A stretch of DNA of 64,000 nt from Chloroflexota bacterium. Lineage in GTDB: Bacteria; Chloroflexota; Anaerolineae; UBA4142; SHND01. The position numbers and the translations under genes were made by a program. The stretch lies in NCBI GenBank assembly GCA_029778615.1, contig JAKOPZ010000029.1:1-64000 (forward strand), read 5' to 3'. Position 1 is the first letter of the stretch. Every line of letters starts with the position of its first letter. This document shows positions 7,906-17,411 of the stretch, piece after piece. The notes under the pieces were generated by a model. That model ran no database searches and was not told the origin of the DNA. It worked only from the letters and a program-made list of their open reading frames with translations.

Positions 7906-9696
7906 ATGACCAACAAAATTAGCAGCTATCCCGCCTGGCCCTATGTGAACGGACCACTGCATCTCGGACACGTTGCGGGAACGTTTGTCCCGAATGATAT
8001 TTTTGTGCGCTATCAACGCTTGCGCGGCAATGACGTTTTATCTGTTACAGGTTCGGACACACACGGCACACCCGTCACCGTTACCGCCGAAGAGGAAGGA
8101 CGCACGCCGCGCGAGGTGGCGGAAGAATATCACGCGCTCGCCGTCGCATCGCTCAAGCAGCTCGGCATCTCGTTGAATCTGTACACGCACACCGACACCG
8201 AAAACCATTATCGCATCACGCAGCAATTCTTTTTAAAGCTGTTTCGCGACGGTTACATTTTCCAACAGAGTGACCCGCAGTTGTACGACGTGGATGCCGC
8301 GCGTTTTCTGCCCGACCGTTACGTGGAAGGCGAATGTCCCATTTGCCATTACCCGCGCGCGCGCGGCGACCAATGCGAAAACTGCGGCAACTTGCTCGAC
8401 CCGTTACAGCTCATCAATCCGCGTTCGCGTTTTGCAAAACCGGGCGAGACACACAAACTTGAAGTGCGCGAGACCTCGCATTTTTATCTTGACCTGCCCA
8501 AATTCAACAAGCCCTTGTATGAATGGGCGAAACAACAAACGCATTGGAAACCGAACGTGTTGTCGTTCACGCTCAATTATTTGCGCGGCGAGGGCGCGGA
8601 CGAAAATCCGACGGGGCTGAAACCGCGCGCCATCACGCGCGATTTGGAATGGGGTGTGCCGATTCCGCCCGAAGTGGGAAATTATCCCGACAAACGCATC
8701 TATGTTTGGTTCGACGCAGTGATTGGCTATTACAGCGCGTCGGTGGAATGGGCACAAGATTTTGATTTAGGTGACGCGTGGAAAAAATGGTGGACTGTCG
8801 CGCCGGACGTCCAGAGTTTTCAATTCATCGGCAAGGACAACATTGTTTTTCACACGGTGATTTGGCCCGCGCTGCTGCTCGGATTCGGCGATGGGAAATT
8901 GCCGCTACCGTCCAATGTTCCTGCGAACGAATTTCTAAATCTCGAAGGGCGCAAGTTTTCCAAGTCCGCGCATTGGGCGGTGTGGGTGCATGAATTTCTC
9001 GCCACCTACGATGCTGACCCCTTGCGTTATCTGCTCGCGGCGAATCTGCCCGAATATGCGGACACGGATTTCAAATGGAGTGAATTTGTGCGCCGCAACA
9101 ATGATGAACTCGTCGCGACGTGGGGGAATTTGGCGAATCGAACGCTGACGTTCACGTACAAAAATTTCGACAAGCGCGTGCCGACGCCGGGCGCGTTGAA
9201 TGACGATGACCGGGCACTGCTCGAAAAATCGGAACGCGCGCTGCAAGTGGTCGGTGAGGCAATCCACGCGTGCCGTTTCCGCGATGGCTTGCAGCACGCG
9301 TTCGAAATTGCGCGTGAAGCGAACGCCTATCTTAATCAAACAGAACCGTGGAAAACAATCAAAGTGGACCGTGAACGCGCGGGGACGAGTTTGTACGTGG
9401 TGCTGCGCGTGCTCGACAATCTCAAAACCGCGTTGTATCCGTACTTGCCATTCTCTTCAAACGAATTGCATCATCAACTCGGCTATACGGACGATTTGGC
9501 GGGAACGTTCGAGACGCGAACGATTGCGGAAGAAACGCGCGACCATCTCGTACTCGCCTACATTCCGCCCAAAACGAACGCGGGTTGGAAACCGAGCGCG
9601 CTGCGCGGCGGCGAACCATTAGGCGAACCCAAAGCGTTGTTCAAAAAATTGGACGAGAGTGTGATTGAAATCGAGACATCGAAATTGGGCAAGTAA
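7906..9696 (+). CDS. metG: Methionyl-tRNA synthetase
   Basis: 596 residues. Class I synthetase charging tRNA-Met. HIGH-type motif LHLGH at 18-22; zinc-knuckle insertion CPIC...CENCG in the connective peptide; KMSKS-type loop read as KFSKS (GRKFSKSAHW, about 350). The anticodon-binding helical domain contains NAYLNQTEPW. No C-terminal tRNA-binding (EMAP-like) domain is present, so this is the short form. ATG 7906 is chosen over the in-frame TTG at 7900 because GGAG (7895-7898) is 7 bases before it. Expression is probably controlled by the leader upstream. Confidence 0.96.
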   Translation: MTNKISSYPAWPYVNGPLHLGHVAGTFVPNDIFVRYQRLRGNDVLSVTGSDTHGTPVTVTAEEEGRTPREVAEEYHALAVASLKQLGISLNLYTHTDTENHYRITQQFFLKLFRDGYIFQQSDPQLYDVDAARFLPDRYVEGECPICHYPRARGDQCENCGNLLDPLQLINPRSRFAKPGETHKLEVRETSHFYLDLPKFNKPLYEWAKQQTHWKPNVLSFTLNYLRGEGADENPTGLKPRAITRDLEWGVPIPPEVGNYPDKRIYVWFDAVIGYYSASVEWAQDFDLGDAWKKWWTVAPDVQSFQFIGKDNIVFHTVIWPALLLGFGDGKLPLPSNVPANEFLNLEGRKFSKSAHWAVWVHEFLATYDADPLRYLLAANLPEYADTDFKWSEFVRRNNDELVATWGNLANRTLTFTYKNFDKRVPTPGALNDDDRALLEKSERALQVVGEAIHACRFRDGLQHAFEIAREANAYLNQTEPWKTIKVDRERAGTSLYVVLRVLDNLKTALYPYLPFSSNELHHQLGYTDDLAGTFETRTIAEETRDHLVLAYIPPKTNAGWKPSALRGGEPLGEPKALFKKLDESVIEIETSKLGK

Positions 9697-9737
9697 AAAA
9701 ATGTGGGGACGTTCAATTAAACGTCCCCACATTTTTT
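9694..9737. terminator. Bidirectional intrinsic terminator between metG and the DksA-like gene
   Basis: Near-perfect stem ATGTGGGGACGTT / AACGTCCCCACAT flanked by an A-run and a T-run, serving both convergent genes. Confidence 0.9.
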
Positions 9738-9740
9738 TGA

Positions 9741-10277
9741 TTACATTCGCAATCGTCGCTGTTCTTTTTCCACCTCGTTCTTGCAGTTCACACACAAACG
9801 CGTTTCGGGAAAAATTTCCAGGCGTTCGGGTGGAATCGGATTGCCGCAGCGTTCGCAAATGCCGTACTTGCCTTGCGCGGCGACCTTGAGCGTCGCGTCA
9901 ATTTCTTCCAGGCGTCGTTCGTATGCGGCGACCAAACCCAATGTTTTCTCGCGCTCGTACACATTCAAGTCCACTTCGTCGCCGGTCATTTCAGGCGCTT
10001 GCTGCAACTCGGCGCGCAAATTTGCCAATTCCATTTCCACTTGGGCGCGTTCTTGCGCCAGCAGCTCTTTTTGATTGAGCAGTGAAGGCGCTTTTTTCGC
10101 CGACGCCACTGGGACGTTTGCGCCGGCAGGCAGTTTGCCATTCGGCGATGTTTCACGGCGGCGTGTCCCATTTCCGCCGGAACGCGTTGTCGTTTTGCGC
10201 GCCGACGCTTTTGTCAGCGATGCGCGCCCCGCGCGGGACGCGGTTTTCTTTTTGGTCATTTTTTGTGCTGTAGCCAT
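9741..10277 (-). CDS. TraR/DksA-family zinc-finger protein with basic N-terminal tail
   Basis: 178 residues. The N-terminal ~65 are Lys/Arg/Thr-rich and probably disordered. A coiled-coil follows (about 68-135, heptad-like AQVEMELANLRAELQQ), then a C4 zinc finger CERCGNP...CVNCKNEVE (about 138-165). DksA/TraR proteins insert a coiled coil into the RNA polymerase secondary channel. This one keeps a DxxD-like acidic stretch (GDEVDLNVYE) but I cannot confirm catalytic-tip residues. The basic tail is longer than in classical DksA. Transcribed from its own promoter. Confidence 0.85.
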   Translation of the reverse strand: MATAQKMTKKKTASRAGRASLTKASARKTTTRSGGNGTRRRETSPNGKLPAGANVPVASAKKAPSLLNQKELLAQERAQVEMELANLRAELQQAPEMTGDEVDLNVYEREKTLGLVAAYERRLEEIDATLKVAAQGKYGICERCGNPIPPERLEIFPETRLCVNCKNEVEKEQRRLRM

Positions 10278-10328
10278 ACACCTAACCCCGTCGCCAAGCC
10301 GTCATTGGCTGGCGAAATAAAGTGCGAG

Positions 10329-10357
10329 TGTATAGCACAGAATTACACTGGCGTCAA
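10329..10357 (-). promoter_or_regulatory. Promoter of the DksA-like gene
   Basis: On the minus strand TTGACG (10357-10352), 17-bp spacer, TATACA (10334-10329). Expected start is about 45 bases before the ATG. Confidence 0.75.
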
Positions 10358-10397
10358 GCGTTTTCGAGCGCCGCGTTCGGACTCAGCGCCGAGCCCC

Positions 10398-11735
10398 CTA
10401 TGTTTTCGGCGTTTTTTCGACCTTGAGCGTCAAACCCTCCGCAGAAACGACGCGTACCGCTTCGCCGGGCTGAATGGGCGCGTCTTGCGCCACCGCGCTC
10501 CATTCCTCACTTTTCACCAAAACGGTGCCCTGCGGATTCAGCACCGTTTTCGCGACGCCGTACGCGCCGACGAATGGCGCGAGTCCCGTAATCACGGGCA
10601 AATTGCGCGAACGAATCGCCGCGCCCAAAATCATCGCAAAGAACGCTGCGCTCGCCAGCGCCAAGCCGCCAATCACAATCGGCGAAACGCTCACATCCGG
10701 CGCGGTCGGTTCGGGCGGCGTGAACGGGCGAAACAAAAAGAACGCGCCCAGAACAAACGCGATGATACCGCCAACCGTCAAGGCAAAGCCCGCAACTTTG
10801 ATGTCGAGCACCATCATGCCGATGCCCGCCATAATCAGAATCACCGCCGCCCAGTTCGTCGGCAAGCCAAAGAGTGCCACTGCCGCGAGTGTCAAACAAA
10901 TCACGCCCACAATCGCGGGAATCACCGCGCCGGGATTGTACACTTCGGCAATCAACGCGATGGTGCCGATGTTGAGCAAAATCAACGCGATGTTCGGGTC
11001 GAGCAAGAGATGAAAAAATTGTTCAAAGAAATTCATTTCCACTTGATGCACGTCGGCGTTTAGCGTGTTGAGGGTTACGCTTTTGCCTTGCACCTCCACC
11101 GTGCGCCCGTTCACCTGCGCCAACAAATCGTTCACATCGCGCGCCACAAAATTGATTGCGCCCTTTTGCAATGCTTCTTGCTCTGTGACGGAAACGCTGT
11201 TGCGCACCGCGTCTTCACCCCACGCGGCATTGCGTCCGCGCTGCGTCGCGATGGAGCGAATGAACGCCACCGCGTCGTTGGTGACTTTGGTGCCCATTGT
11301 TCCTTCAATGTCGCCGCCGCTCGAATCCACCGGATGCGCCGCGCCGATGTTGGTGCCCGGCGCCATTGCCGCAAGATGCGCCGCGTAGGTGATAAACACG
11401 CCGGCAGAACCCGCGCGCGCGCCCGATGGCGACACATACACAATAATCGGCACGGGCGAATCAAAAAAGCGTTCCACAATTTTGCGCGTCTCGTCCAAAC
11501 CACCGCCGGGTGTGTCGAGCAAAAACACTATCGCCGTCGTGCCATTGTCGCGCGCGTTATTGATGACGCGTTCGATGTATCCTTCCATGAACGGGTCAAT
11601 GACGCCTTGAATGCGTCCCACATCTATGCGCGGCGCATTCGTCTGCGCGCGCAAAACGTTTGTGTGGGCAAATGAAAACGCGCTGAACAATCCCCAAGCG
11701 ATGCACAGCGCGCCAATGATTCGTGTAATTTTCAT
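10398..11735 (-). CDS. NfeD-family membrane-bound serine protease (ClpP class)
   Basis: 445 residues. Signal peptide (1-30), then a ClpP/crotonase-fold protease domain with catalytic Ser110 in GARAGSAG and Lys150 in GTKVTND, the Ser-Lys dyad of NfeD1b/STOPP proteases. Several membrane helices follow (about 240-395), then a soluble OB-fold (about 400-440, GTVLVKSEEWSAVA). Known relatives act with SPFH/stomatin partners in membrane quality control; a stomatin-like gene lies far away at 38327-39310. Last gene of a TPR-Nudix-NfeD operon; its ATG overlaps the Nudix stop (ATGA). Confidence 0.92.
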   Translation of the reverse strand: MKITRIIGALCIAWGLFSAFSFAHTNVLRAQTNAPRIDVGRIQGVIDPFMEGYIERVINNARDNGTTAIVFLLDTPGGGLDETRKIVERFFDSPVPIIVYVSPSGARAGSAGVFITYAAHLAAMAPGTNIGAAHPVDSSGGDIEGTMGTKVTNDAVAFIRSIATQRGRNAAWGEDAVRNSVSVTEQEALQKGAINFVARDVNDLLAQVNGRTVEVQGKSVTLNTLNADVHQVEMNFFEQFFHLLLDPNIALILLNIGTIALIAEVYNPGAVIPAIVGVICLTLAAVALFGLPTNWAAVILIMAGIGMMVLDIKVAGFALTVGGIIAFVLGAFFLFRPFTPPEPTAPDVSVSPIVIGGLALASAAFFAMILGAAIRSRNLPVITGLAPFVGAYGVAKTVLNPQGTVLVKSEEWSAVAQDAPIQPGEAVRVVSAEGLTLKVEKTPKT

Positions 11736-12169
11736 GTCCGGCTCAATCTTTCTAGGAGACCGTACGGATACAAGGGACGTGTATCACGGCGTATTTCGTT
11801 CAATGATTTCCAATACGCTTCAAATTCATCGTTCGTATCGCGTCCGTACAAAACCTCACGCGCGTATAACGATTCATCTACAAACGCGCCGTCGTGGACC
11901 AAAACGATTTCGTGTCCGCGTTCCCCGTTGAATTCAAAAAGATTTTCGAGGGTAAAGAGATAGCGCACATTCCGAACTGCCGCCCCCAATTCCTCAAACG
12001 TTTCACGCGCCACCGCATCGGACGCGTATTCACCAAATTCAATTCCGCCGCCGACGGGACGAAAAAACTTTTCATTTTTCACCCGGTCAAAATATTCGGC
12101 GACCAGAATCTTGTCCGCGCGCGAAAAAAGACAAATTGCCAGCGGACGAATGCGCGGCACAGAACTCAT
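11732..12169 (-). CDS. Nudix hydrolase
   Basis: 145 residues. A full Nudix box GX5EX7REUXEEXGU is visible at about 41-63 (GGIEFGEYASDAVARETFEE then LG). It hydrolyses a nucleoside diphosphate linked to another group; the substrate is not predictable from the sequence. Four-base overlaps with both neighbours (ATGA) show translational coupling. Confidence 0.93.
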   Translation of the reverse strand: MSSVPRIRPLAICLFSRADKILVAEYFDRVKNEKFFRPVGGGIEFGEYASDAVARETFEELGAAVRNVRYLFTLENLFEFNGERGHEIVLVHDGAFVDESLYAREVLYGRDTNDEFEAYWKSLNEIRRDTRPLYPYGLLERLSRT

Positions 12170-13698
12170 TTAATCCGCGTCCAATTGACAACAATGTGGC
12201 AGCCCTGCACATTGCCTCCGGGATAATCTACGTCCAAGACTGCGCTCGCGTTGCTGCCAAAATCATCCACGATGACGAGGTGGAAAATGCCCTTGTCCGA
12301 GCCCAGCGCGATTTGGTATTCGCCCGCGAGGTCGGTGCGCGCGTACGGCGGTAAATACCCAAAGTCATTATAAATTTTTACGCCCACGTTAGGAATAGGG
12401 TCGCCCGCTTGCGTTTGCACACTGCCTTTGATGTCGCCCGTTCCGTTGCACTGCGCGTTTTGGCGCACGCGCACGCCGGGTGCGTACAAAACGCCGCCCT
12501 GAGAAGGAATCGGAATCGGCGTCGCAAACGGATTGCGTGTGGCAAACGGGTCGGGCGTCGCGGTGATGCCGCCCTCGAACGTCGGCGTCGCGGTGGCGGT
12601 GGGATTCAGAATCGCGTTTTTGCATGCGTCGTTCGCGGAGGATGCTTTCGTCTGCGTTTCCGCGCCCGCGCCCAACGCAAGCGCTGCATCGTACTCGCGC
12701 GCCGCGATGCAGTAGGCGCTTTGCTGACTCGCAAAGTCGCCATAGCCGATGTGGGATTCCCGCAATTTTATTTTCACGTCGCCAAAATTCGGGTCGCGTC
12801 CGTACAATTCCTGAAAGGTTGCCACCGCGCTCGACCAACTGGTGCCCATTTGGGTCACGCCGCTGAAATACAACACCGCGCGTTCGCGCTGGGTGCGCGC
12901 TTCGGCGTTACCCGGGTCGAGCGCCAGTGCGGCTTCAAAACGCCGTCGCGCCAAGTCCACATCATTCGTCGCCAGCGCCTGCATTCCGGCAGCGAGATAT
13001 GCCTTGACCAAGTACGCGTCCACTTCGCTTACGCGGTAATCATTTTTAACGCGGCGTAGTTCTTCAAATAAATCAATGGCGTTACTCCAATCCTCTGTTT
13101 GAATGGCTTGCTCCGCGCTCGCGTACAGCTGTTTGGCAATGGCTACATCTTGCGGCTCTTGGGCTGTGCTCGCAATGTGAATGCTTTTCAGCTGCTGGAG
13201 TTTTGTGCGCGCCGGTTCGTAATCGGGTTTGTACTGGAGCGCCAGTTCCAATTCCGCAATCGCCAGTTGATTGTACGTTTCCGATTCGTACGCGAGCGCG
13301 CGTTGAAAATGTTCTTGCGCCTGCCGCTCCACAAATTGCGCGCGGTCTTGATTGCCAAAATAGACGCCGAGCGTAAACGGGATGGTGAACGCGAGGGCGA
13401 TGCCGACGATGGTCAAGACAATCAGCCACGTGAACATGTGATTGCGAATGAGCGGCGGCGGCGCGGGCAATGCGTACGGCAAATGCAAAACAGAGGCGCC
13501 GCCGTGCGGGATTTCGGGTGGCGCGAATTCGTACGCCGACGCGCCGCTTGCCACCGGCGCGGACATTTCGGGCGCGGGCGGCAGTGGTTTCTTTTTGAGG
13601 TCGGCGGGTGAGGTCGAGAGGGCGCGGTCGCGTCCCCGCGGCGGGAGCGGTTTGGGCGATGGCAATGGCTCGGGCAGCCCGGGGGGAATTGACGACAT
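12166..13698 (-). CDS. Single-pass membrane TPR protein with extracytoplasmic carboxypeptidase-regulatory-like domain
   Basis: 510 residues. A Pro-rich cytoplasmic N-terminus (1-85) precedes one membrane helix (about 89-112, FTWLIVLTIVGIALAFTIPF). TPR-type helices follow (about 120-340, units such as AIAELELALQYKPDYEPA and ARRRFEAALALDPGNAEA). After a Thr/Pro linker there is a C-terminal beta domain (about 415-510, GDIKGSVQTQAGDPIPNVGV) like carboxypeptidase regulatory/Big-type folds. It probably scaffolds an envelope complex; partners are unknown. First gene of the operon with the Nudix and NfeD genes. Confidence 0.8.
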   Translation of the reverse strand: MSSIPPGLPEPLPSPKPLPPRGRDRALSTSPADLKKKPLPPAPEMSAPVASGASAYEFAPPEIPHGGASVLHLPYALPAPPPLIRNHMFTWLIVLTIVGIALAFTIPFTLGVYFGNQDRAQFVERQAQEHFQRALAYESETYNQLAIAELELALQYKPDYEPARTKLQQLKSIHIASTAQEPQDVAIAKQLYASAEQAIQTEDWSNAIDLFEELRRVKNDYRVSEVDAYLVKAYLAAGMQALATNDVDLARRRFEAALALDPGNAEARTQRERAVLYFSGVTQMGTSWSSAVATFQELYGRDPNFGDVKIKLRESHIGYGDFASQQSAYCIAAREYDAALALGAGAETQTKASSANDACKNAILNPTATATPTFEGGITATPDPFATRNPFATPIPIPSQGGVLYAPGVRVRQNAQCNGTGDIKGSVQTQAGDPIPNVGVKIYNDFGYLPPYARTDLAGEYQIALGSDKGIFHLVIVDDFGSNASAVLDVDYPGGNVQGCHIVVNWTRIK

Positions 13699-13814
13699 GA
13701 ATTAGGGAGCTTTCAGAATTAGGACGTTGGCACGCCTGCGCGTGTTTCAAAAGAGGGCAACGCCAAGAAATTATATGCGGAAAGAAAGGGTATCGCAAAC
13801 AGACGCGGGGAAAA

Positions 13815-13860
13815 ATAAAAATCCTTTGGCGGATTTCGCCAAAGGATTTTGGGTGTTTTT
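13815..13860 (-). terminator. Terminator of the 17638-13897 operon
   Basis: Stem AATCCTTTGGCG / CGCCAAAGGATT; on the minus strand it is followed by TTTTTATTTTT. It lies just past the stop of the CSLREA protein. Confidence 0.85.
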
Positions 13861-13896
13861 CGGGCACGACAAGTTGGTTCATGATGCACTAACGCT

Positions 13897-15249
13897 TCAC
13901 TGCACCTCGAACGCGCCAAGGTCACACTTTTTCTTGCCGTTGCCGTCGCCGTCCATCGGGCGCGGTCTGCCGCGTTGGTCAATGAGCAAGGGTTTGTTTT
14001 TGTCGTCCGTGCATTTGGCAACGGGGATGCGGTCAATCGCCGCGCTGCCACTCGGTAACGCGACGGTCGGCGTTGCGCCGCCATTGTTTCCGATACCGCT
14101 GACACCGGAAGCGATGCCAAAAATATTTGTCGGGTCGGCGTTGATGGTGCATCCGCTCGTGCCAAAAACGAGATTGTAACCTTGTGAATTGAACGTGCCT
14201 TCGCAATCGTCGGACAAAACATCTACGCGATTCAAATCGAGCAGCGAGTTTTTGAGATTCACCGTACCGCCCGTGTTCTTGATACCGCCTGCGGTTGCGC
14301 CGCTCGGCGCGTTGTTCTCTGTAATTGTAACGTGAATGAGATTGAGTGTGCCGCCCGCGTTATAAATTCCGCCGCCTTCGACGTACGCGGTATTCGCGTC
14401 AAGCGTACTGTTCAACAATGTAAGCGTTCCCACCGAACGAATCGCGCCGCCTTCGTTTGATTCGTCATGATAAAACGTACTGGCGTTGATGAACGCGGTG
14501 CCGTAATTGTCCAGCCCGCCGCCATAGCCCGCGTTAAAGTTTGACGAATTCCCATAGATGTAACTTTTGACGACGCGCAAGGTCCCCGTGTTGGCAATGC
14601 CGCCGCCGTTCGTGCCCGCGTAATTCGCATCGCCGATGGCGCTGTTCTTGATGATGAGCGTGCCGAAATTTCCCGCGCCCGCGCCCGAATAGGCGGCAGA
14701 GTTATTCGTAACGATACTTTTGTTCAAAATCAATTTCGCGCTGTTCGCGACAAAAATTCCGCCGCCCGAATTCGGCGCGTTCCCATTCGTAATGGTGACG
14801 CCCGAAATTTTTGCTTTGCCGTTGACGACGTGAATTGCGCGGTCGAGCGATTTTGCATCAATCGTGGTCGTTGCCGCGCCCGCGCCTTTCAATGTCACAT
14901 TCGCGGTGAGGTCGAGGTCACCGCTCGCGGCGTTGTCTTCGTTCTGTCCCGCAATCGTGAATTCGTACTTGCTCGCAGGAATGACGATAGTGTTTCCGCC
15001 GAGCGCATTGTTTTCCATGATTGCCGCGCGCAGTGTGCATTTTTTCGACGGCGTACTTTTGCATTTTCCATCGCCGGGCGTTTTGTCAATTTCGTCGAGC
15101 GTGCTGTTGACGGTAAAGGTGAGAGGCGCTTGAACTCGCCGCAACCCATCGCGAATTCGACCTCCGTCGAATGCGGCTTTTGCATTTTGCGCGTTGATCA
15201 AGAAGCATACGGCGAGCGCGACAAAAATCAATCCGCGTATTTGCTTCAT
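13897..15249 (-). CDS. Secreted right-handed beta-helix protein (CSLREA / choice-of-anchor Q type)
   Basis: 450 residues from ATG 15249, chosen for its GGGGGAG ribosome-binding site and because the signal peptide (MKQIRGLIFVALAVCFLIN, cleavage near NAKA/AF) then starts the protein. Near the N-terminus KKCTLRAAIMEN matches the CSLREA motif. Residues about 100-400 are parallel beta-helix repeats rich in N/G/I (SGVTITNGNAPNSGGGI and similar), as in polymorphic outer membrane/pectate-lyase-like proteins. The C-terminus RPRPMDG...CDLGAFE is the choice-of-anchor Q type. It is likely surface-exposed. Last gene of a four-gene operon. Confidence 0.88.
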   Translation of the reverse strand: MKQIRGLIFVALAVCFLINAQNAKAAFDGGRIRDGLRRVQAPLTFTVNSTLDEIDKTPGDGKCKSTPSKKCTLRAAIMENNALGGNTIVIPASKYEFTIAGQNEDNAASGDLDLTANVTLKGAGAATTTIDAKSLDRAIHVVNGKAKISGVTITNGNAPNSGGGIFVANSAKLILNKSIVTNNSAAYSGAGAGNFGTLIIKNSAIGDANYAGTNGGGIANTGTLRVVKSYIYGNSSNFNAGYGGGLDNYGTAFINASTFYHDESNEGGAIRSVGTLTLLNSTLDANTAYVEGGGIYNAGGTLNLIHVTITENNAPSGATAGGIKNTGGTVNLKNSLLDLNRVDVLSDDCEGTFNSQGYNLVFGTSGCTINADPTNIFGIASGVSGIGNNGGATPTVALPSGSAAIDRIPVAKCTDDKNKPLLIDQRGRPRPMDGDGNGKKKCDLGAFEVQ

Positions 15250-15268
15250 TTCTCTTGTGCTCCCCCTT

Positions 15269-16309
15269 TCAATACGGAAACGCTTGCATGAACGCGTCGA
15301 GGTCGGGTTCACTTTTTGCGCTCACGGAAAAATAATAGCCGCCGCGCGTCCACGCCATAAACGCGCCGTCGCCGTTCACTACTTTTAAATAACTCGGCTC
15401 GGTGCCGCGCGAACCGAAACGCGGGTCGCTGGGGAAGACGCCGCCCGCCGCGTCGCCCGCCGCGACATCCAAAATGCTTTGCGCGTTCTCTGCACTGCTG
15501 GTCGCGCTGAACTCGACAAAAATTTCTTTTGCCCCCGAACGATAGCGCGCGTACATGGAATCGCCGTCAATGTCCACACTTGTGGCTTGCGTGCCTTGAT
15601 TCGACGCGCGTTCCACGCTCGCGCGCGTGTACGCGCCCACTTGTTTCGGCAGCAATTGGTCAATGTCGAGTCCGCTCGGCAGCGGACGTTTTTCGATTCC
15701 GTACGGGGCTGCTCCGTTTAACATGGTGATTGCTCCTTTTGTTGGTTTTTGATTTGCGTTCGCGCTCGGCGCGTTTTGCGCGACGGGCGTTGCCGCCGAT
15801 TCGCCACGCAGAAAGATAACGCTTGTCTCTTTGGTTTTCTCATCTTGCGCGGTAATGATGAGCAGACCGATTTGTTTGTCGCCCTGCTGTTTGGTGAACG
15901 CGCAAAAGGTGCCCGCTTGCCCGATGGCTTGCTGTCCGTTCACACAGCCCGACGCGTCGCTCGCCCAATTATACGGCGCGGCTGCCATGCGCGTCGTCGT
16001 ATAAAAATTCGTAATGTCGTCCGCTGATTGATTCGTGGTGAACATGAGCCAGTCCCACGACGGCGCGCCTTCGCCCATTCCTTTCATCACCAAGCTCACG
16101 CCCGTTCGCATGAACAATTTGATGGGCGCGGGCAGTTCCGCGTCAATGGGGTTGCCCAGTCCGTCCATCGCCGGCACATCATTCCACAATGCGCCTGCCT
16201 TTTTGAAATTGTCGTTGTTCGTCAACGGATTCAATTGGTTCACCGCGCCGCACGCGTTGAATACGACGATGAGCGCGAGGAGTGACAGAACAAAGAGAAT
16301 TCTTTTCAT
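15269..16309 (-). CDS. Lipoprotein of unknown function
   Basis: 346 residues. Signal peptide with lipobox (VVFNAC, Cys20) for lipid attachment. The remainder has two domains joined by an Asn/Ala/Pro linker (about 185-200); the second (about 210-346) has an alternating beta/alpha pattern with FVEFSATSSAENAQSILD. No family recognised. It lies 43 bases after the DUF3558-like lipoprotein and 19 before the beta-helix gene, in one operon. Confidence 0.75.
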   Translation of the reverse strand: MKRILFVLSLLALIVVFNACGAVNQLNPLTNNDNFKKAGALWNDVPAMDGLGNPIDAELPAPIKLFMRTGVSLVMKGMGEGAPSWDWLMFTTNQSADDITNFYTTTRMAAAPYNWASDASGCVNGQQAIGQAGTFCAFTKQQGDKQIGLLIITAQDEKTKETSVIFLRGESAATPVAQNAPSANANQKPTKGAITMLNGAAPYGIEKRPLPSGLDIDQLLPKQVGAYTRASVERASNQGTQATSVDIDGDSMYARYRSGAKEIFVEFSATSSAENAQSILDVAAGDAAGGVFPSDPRFGSRGTEPSYLKVVNGDGAFMAWTRGGYYFSVSAKSEPDLDAFMQAFPY

Positions 16310-16352
16310 TTGTTGTTTCCTTCATTGGAGATGACGTTTCACGATTCACGCT

Positions 16353-17411
16353 TCACATCTTTGCCGCGATTTTTTCAGCCAACGCGGGCAGCCATTTTCC
16401 CAAACCCGCTTGCTGCTGTTCCAACGTATCGGCGGCTCCCGTGAGCAGGTCAATCGAAAACCGCACGTACTTGGCGCCCTTGTTCAGCATGAGCGCGCCG
16501 CCCGCCGTATCGTACGCGGTTGTGCCGCCGATGTCGAACGTTTTACCAGTGCCCATCAACTTGCCTTGTTCGAATTGACCGCGCGTCAGATATACGACGC
16601 CGACAATCGCATCGACCTTGAGCGAATCGCTATGTCCGCGAAAGCGACAAATGTTTCCGCCGAACGCCGAAGGTCCCGACTCAGGACCCGTCATTTCAAA
16701 TTCGCTCATTACCGCTTTTACCTCGTCGAGCGTCAACAACCCACATGGGTCGTCTGTAGCGCTTACCTCGCTGACCTCACTCGGCATTTGCGCGCCGCTC
16801 GCGGCGTTGTGCGCGATCGCGCGCGCAATGGCTTCGTATGTTTGCGCGAACGTGATTTTGCTTCCGTCCGCTTTTGTCACGTCGGCAATTTTTTTGTCAG
16901 GGTCGAGCGTAATGGCAGTGCCGCTGATGAGCGTCGTCACTGTATAATCTGGCATCGTAATGATGCTCGTCCAACCTTGGTCGCCGATGCCCGAATTTTT
17001 GACAATCCCTTTCGCGCCGCCTTCGAGGTCGAGCGTTTTTTCGCCGGGCAGCGGAGGCATTACGCCGTGCCCTGCTGAAAGCTGCACGCGAAATTTTGTG
17101 TCGGGCGTTGTAATCGTACACGCAGTTCCATCCGCGCCCATATCTTGACTGTCCGCGAGTCCACCGCCATAGCCCGTGATTTTTTCAACGTCGGCGGCGG
17201 TGAGCAGCGCGCACGCTTTGGGAATGGATGCGTCAGTTGTGGTGGATAGAGACGTTGGGGGAATTTCCGTCGGCGCGACCGAATCGGTTTGCGAGGGGGA
17301 TGTGGGTGACGTCGCCTGCATGGAGGATGGGTTGGACGCGGGCTTTCCGCCGCACGCAGTACATAGCAGCGCGCCCGTCAGCAGAATCAAAATACAAAGG
17401 CGAACTTTCAT
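16353..17411 (-). CDS. Lipoprotein with tandem DUF3558-like domains
   Basis: 352 residues. Lipobox LCTAC (Cys20), then a Ser/Thr/Pro linker (21-62). Two copies of a domain follow, opening PKACALLTAADVEKITG (about 65) and DDPCGLLTLDEVKAVMS (about 218), each with a second Cys in a CTIT/CRFR context. That is the layout of DUF3558 lipoproteins, which are surface-attached and of unknown role. The start overlaps the stop of a small upstream ORF (ATGA). Confidence 0.75.
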   Translation of the reverse strand: MKVRLCILILLTGALLCTACGGKPASNPSSMQATSPTSPSQTDSVAPTEIPPTSLSTTTDASIPKACALLTAADVEKITGYGGGLADSQDMGADGTACTITTPDTKFRVQLSAGHGVMPPLPGEKTLDLEGGAKGIVKNSGIGDQGWTSIITMPDYTVTTLISGTAITLDPDKKIADVTKADGSKITFAQTYEAIARAIAHNAASGAQMPSEVSEVSATDDPCGLLTLDEVKAVMSEFEMTGPESGPSAFGGNICRFRGHSDSLKVDAIVGVVYLTRGQFEQGKLMGTGKTFDIGGTTAYDTAGGALMLNKGAKYVRFSIDLLTGAADTLEQQQAGLGKWLPALAEKIAAKM

